From UBA4615 sp049422085 (lineage in GTDB: Bacteria > Pseudomonadota > Gammaproteobacteria > Burkholderiales > Burkholderiaceae_E), in assembly GCA_049422085.1 (NCBI GenBank), contig JBMSOD010000112.1, forward strand, positions 1-9,546: a stretch of DNA of 9,546 nt. Direction: 5' to 3'. The notes below the pieces were generated by a model. It made no database searches. It saw nothing but the letters and a program-made list of their open reading frames with translations, and was not told the origin of the DNA. Numbering within the stretch: position 1 is the stretch's first letter; every line of letters starts with the position of its first letter. This document shows, piece after piece, positions 7,621 through 9,546 of this stretch. The position numbers were made by a program, and so were the translations under genes.

Positions 7621-8112
7621 ATGGAAGCGATCAAGGACTTCGTCAAGAGCTTCATGCTCACTGAATTGCTCAAAGGACTGCGGCTGACCGGTTCGCAGAT
7701 CTTTGCGCGCAAGATCACCGTGCAGTTTCCCGAAGAAAAGACGCCGTATTCGCCGCGGTTCAGGGGGCTGCATGCCTTGCGCCGCTATCCCAACGGCGAG
7801 GAGCGCTGTATTGCGTGCAAGCTGTGTGAGGCGGTGTGCCCGGCCATGGCGATCACGATCGAATCCGAGGTGAGGCCGGAAGACGGCAGCCGTCGGACCA
7901 AGCGCTACGACATTGATCTGACCAAGTGCATCTTCTGCGGGTTCTGCGAGGAGTCCTGTCCGGTCGATTCGATCGTCGAGACCCATGTCCTCGAGTATCA
8001 CGGCGAAAAGCGCGGGGATCTTTATTTCACCAAGGAAATGCTGCTCGCGGTGGGCGACCGCTACGAGGCGCAGATTGCTGCGGCTCGTGAAGCCGATGCC
8101 CGCTATCGCTGA
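7621..8112 (+). CDS. nuoI: NADH-quinone oxidoreductase subunit I (NuoI, 23 kDa type)
   Basis: Peripheral 8Fe ferredoxin-type subunit (163 residues) holding 4Fe-4S clusters N6a and N6b, which carry electrons from NuoG to N2 in NuoB. There are two complete motifs: CIACKLCEAVCP with Cys63, Cys66, Cys69 and Cys73, and CIFCGFCEESCP with Cys103, Cys106, Cys109 and Cys113. As in all such folds, each cluster takes three ligands from one motif and the fourth from the other. The N-terminal part (about 1-30) is the amphipathic stretch that lies on the membrane beside NuoH. Conserved segments FPEEKTPYSPRFRGLHALRR and EYHGEKRGDLYFTKEMLL are typical of proteobacterial NuoI. The ATG at 7621 is preceded by GAAGG at 7611-7615, five bases away. 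Length and ends match betaproteobacterial homologues. Confidence 0.98.
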   Translation: MEAIKDFVKSFMLTELLKGLRLTGSQIFARKITVQFPEEKTPYSPRFRGLHALRRYPNGEERCIACKLCEAVCPAMAITIESEVRPEDGSRRTKRYDIDLTKCIFCGFCEESCPVDSIVETHVLEYHGEKRGDLYFTKEMLLAVGDRYEAQIAAAREADARYR

Positions 8113-8129
8113 GCCAGGCACCACCGCAC

Positions 8130-8133
8130 AGGA
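8130..8133 (+). promoter_or_regulatory. Ribosome binding site supporting the GTG start of nuoJ
   Basis: AGGA lies six bases before the GTG at 8140, in the 27-base gap between nuoI and nuoJ, which is the longest gap between genes in this window. No ATG offers a better start: the reading frame before 8140 does not resemble NuoJ, and the first hydrophobic span begins a few codons later. Confidence 0.5.
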
Positions 8134-8139
8134 CACGAC

Positions 8140-8787
8140 GTGGATCCCCAAACCCTGCTTTTCTACCTGTTCGCCGCAGTGACGGTCGTGTCCGCCCTGA
8201 GGGTGGTCACAGCCCGCAACCCGGTGCATTCGGCGCTCTTTCTGGTGCTGACCTTCTTCTCGGCTGCTGCAATCTGGATGCTGCTGAGGGCCGAGTTTCT
8301 GGCGATCACGCTGGTGCTGGTTTATGTGGGCGCCGTGATGGTGCTCTTCCTCTTCGTGGTCATGATGGTCGACATCAACCTTGATCGCATGCGTGAGGGC
8401 TTCTGGCGCAACCTGCCGGTGGCCGGGTTCGTGGGCGCACTCATCGTGATCGAACTCGCGGCCGTCCTCTGGCAGCAGTTCGCCCGGGTGGGCGAGGCCG
8501 ATGCCCCCCGCCTGCCCGCCGACTACGACAACACCAAGGCGCTGGGCAGCCTGATCTACACCGAATATGTGTATCCCTTCGAAATCGCAGCGGTGCTTCT
8601 GCTGGTGGCGATCGTAGCCGCCATCGCGCTCACGCTGCGCAAGCGACAGGGTGTCAAGGGCCAGAACCCTGGCGAGCAGGTGAGAGTCAAGGCCAGCGAT
8701 CGGCTGCGCATCGTACGCATGCCCGCCGAACGACCCGCCTCCGAGTCTGCTTCCGGCTCAGCTGCCGAACAGGAGTCAAAGTCATGA
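8140..8787 (+). CDS. nuoJ: NADH-quinone oxidoreductase subunit J (NuoJ, ND6 type)
   Basis: Integral membrane subunit (215 residues) between NuoH and NuoK; its third span rearranges during turnover and helps link the quinone site to the proton path. Five hydrophobic spans are visible at about residues 5-23, 30-49, 53-77, 89-110 and 145-166. The third contains LVYVGAVMVLFLFVVMM, the hallmark of the family, with Tyr62 probably equivalent to the conserved Tyr59 of Escherichia coli NuoJ. After the last span comes a hydrophilic tail of about 49 residues (167-215), first basic and then rich in Ser, Ala and Glu. The start is GTG, supported by AGGA six bases upstream and by the position of the first span. 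The stop overlaps the nuoK start as ATGA. Identity is firm from the third span and from gene order. Confidence 0.96.
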   Translation: MDPQTLLFYLFAAVTVVSALRVVTARNPVHSALFLVLTFFSAAAIWMLLRAEFLAITLVLVYVGAVMVLFLFVVMMVDINLDRMREGFWRNLPVAGFVGALIVIELAAVLWQQFARVGEADAPRLPADYDNTKALGSLIYTEYVYPFEIAAVLLLVAIVAAIALTLRKRQGVKGQNPGEQVRVKASDRLRIVRMPAERPASESASGSAAEQESKS

Positions 8788-9092
8788 GCCTGTCGCTCGC
8801 CCATTACCTTGTGCTGGGTGCCATCCTGTTTGCCATCAGTGTGGTTGGCATCTTCCTCAACCGGCGCAATGTGCTGATCGTCCTGATGGCCATCGAACTG
8901 ATGCTGCTAGCGGTCAACATCAATTTCGTTGCCTTCTCGCATTTCCTGGGCGATGCCGCAGGTCAGATCTTCGTTTTCTTCATCCTGACGGTCGCAGCTG
9001 CCGAATCGGCCATCGGACTGGCCATTCTGGTGGTGCTTTTCCGCAACCTCGACACCATCAATGTCGAGGATCTGGATGCGCTCAAGGGCTGA
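8784..9092 (+). CDS. nuoK: NADH-quinone oxidoreductase subunit K (NuoK, ND4L type)
   Basis: Small membrane subunit (102 residues, usual length) with three hydrophobic spans at about 6-25, 29-52 and 58-86; it is related to MrpC and forms part of the proton path next to NuoJ and NuoN. The two membrane-buried glutamates essential in the family are present: Glu38 in the second span (MAIELMLLAVNINF) and Glu74 in the third (TVAAAESAIGLAI). Their 36-residue spacing equals that of Glu36 and Glu72 in Escherichia coli NuoK. The ATG at 8784 overlaps the nuoJ stop by four bases, with AGGAG at 8771-8775 eight bases upstream, so translation is likely coupled. The acidic C-terminus (NVEDLDALKG) is usual. 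nuoL starts three bases after the stop. Confidence 0.98.
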   Translation: MSLSLAHYLVLGAILFAISVVGIFLNRRNVLIVLMAIELMLLAVNINFVAFSHFLGDAAGQIFVFFILTVAAAESAIGLAILVVLFRNLDTINVEDLDALKG

Positions 9093-9095
9093 CCC

Positions 9096-9546
9096 ATGAA
9101 GACTCTGTACCTGATCGTTCCTTTTGCGCCCCTGGTCGGCGCCCTGCTTGCCGGGCTGTTTGGGCGTCAGATCGGCCGGACCCTGAGCCATGTGGTCACG
9201 ATAGCCGGGGTGGGCGTGTCCCTGCTCGCATCACTGGTGGTGCTGCAGGACGTGCTGGCGGGCAATACCTTCAATGGCTCGCTCTACACCTGGGCGCTGA
9301 TCGACACCATCACCTTCGAGGTCGGATTCCAGATCGACACGCTCACCGCCACCATGATGTGCGTGGTGACCTCAGTGTCCCTGATGGTGCATCTGTACAC
9401 CATCGGCTACATGCACGATGACCCGGGTTATCAGCGTTTCTTTGCCTACATCAGCCTGTTCACCTTCTCGATGCTGATGCTGGTGATGTCGAACAACTTC
9501 CTGCAGCTGTTCTTCGGCTGGGAGGCGGTGGGCCTGGTGTCGTACC
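9096..9546 (+). CDS. nuoL: NADH-quinone oxidoreductase subunit L (NuoL, ND5 type), 5' part only
   Basis: First 150 residues of the largest antiporter-like proton-pumping subunit; the frame is open to the right edge, so most of the gene (homologues exceed 600 residues) lies outside. The fragment begins MKTLYLIVPFAPLVGALLAG, a typical NuoL first span, followed by a second span (about 30-50), the extracytoplasmic loop containing FEVGFQIDTLTATMM, and the conserved segments VHLYTIGYMHDDPGYQRFFAY and LFFGWEAVGLVSY. Glu143 in GWEAVGL corresponds to the essential Glu144 of Escherichia coli NuoL. The ATG at 9096 has AAGGG at 9084-9088, seven bases upstream, within the end of nuoK. The gene is nuoL and not nuoM or nuoN, judged by the GYMHDDPGY segment and by its position directly after nuoK. 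Confidence 0.96.
   Translation, partial: MKTLYLIVPFAPLVGALLAGLFGRQIGRTLSHVVTIAGVGVSLLASLVVLQDVLAGNTFNGSLYTWALIDTITFEVGFQIDTLTATMMCVVTSVSLMVHLYTIGYMHDDPGYQRFFAYISLFTFSMLMLVMSNNFLQLFFGWEAVGLVSY

Noticed and set aside
8113..8139. Possible promoter or terminator in the nuoI-nuoJ gap, the longest in the window
   Set aside because: The 27 bases show no hairpin with a T-run and no recognisable -35/-10 pair; they hold only the nuoJ ribosome binding site.
1..9546. An undescribed system, inserted accessory gene or mobile element
   Set aside because: Every gene-sized frame on the + strand belongs to the canonical nuo set in canonical order, with gaps of at most 27 bases. There is no room for an extra gene and no inverted repeat, transposase or array.

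Overview
The window is an uninterrupted stretch of a proton-translocating NADH:quinone oxidoreductase (respiratory complex I) operon, all on the + strand: nuoB (3' part), nuoC, nuoD, nuoE, nuoF, nuoG, nuoH, nuoI, nuoJ, nuoK and nuoL (5' part). The order is the canonical bacterial B-to-L order. nuoA and the start of nuoB should lie just upstream, and the rest of nuoL, then nuoM and nuoN, just downstream (inference). No tRNA, rRNA, mobile element, CRISPR array, terminator or promoter is visible, and no stretch between genes exceeds 27 bases.

The source is most likely a GC-rich betaproteobacterium of the Burkholderiales type. NuoC and NuoD are separate proteins, not fused as in Escherichia coli. 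NuoD, NuoF, NuoI and NuoH closely resemble, from memory, the proteins of Bordetella and Burkholderia relatives, for example the NuoD start, the NuoH segment with ETNRHPFDVVEGESE, and NuoI of 163 residues. Genus cannot be decided by eye.

Layout. Bases 1-2126 encode the connecting (Q) module that carries the N2 cluster and the quinone pocket (NuoB, NuoC, NuoD). Bases 2123-6522 encode the NADH-oxidising (N) module: NuoE with cluster N1a, NuoF with FMN and N3, and NuoG with N1b, N4 and N5. Bases 6522-8112 encode NuoH, the membrane anchor of the Q module, and NuoI with N6a and N6b. Bases 8140-9546 encode membrane proton-pumping subunits NuoJ, NuoK and the first 150 residues of NuoL. Electrons pass from NADH through FMN in NuoF, along the clusters of NuoF, NuoG and NuoI to N2 in NuoB, and on to quinone bound between NuoB, NuoD and NuoH. 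This drives conformational coupling through NuoH, NuoJ and NuoK to the antiporter-like subunits.

The genes are tightly packed. Start and stop codons overlap at nuoD/nuoE, nuoG/nuoH and nuoJ/nuoK, and possibly at nuoF/nuoG. Most starts have a clear Shine-Dalgarno sequence, so translational coupling in one transcript is likely. All checkable cofactor ligands and key acidic residues are present, so the complex should be functional. I see no previously undescribed system here. The unusual points are small: two Ala/Gly-rich linkers in NuoG, an extra cysteine inside the N1a ligand loop of NuoE, an ambiguous NuoE start, and a charged tail on NuoJ.
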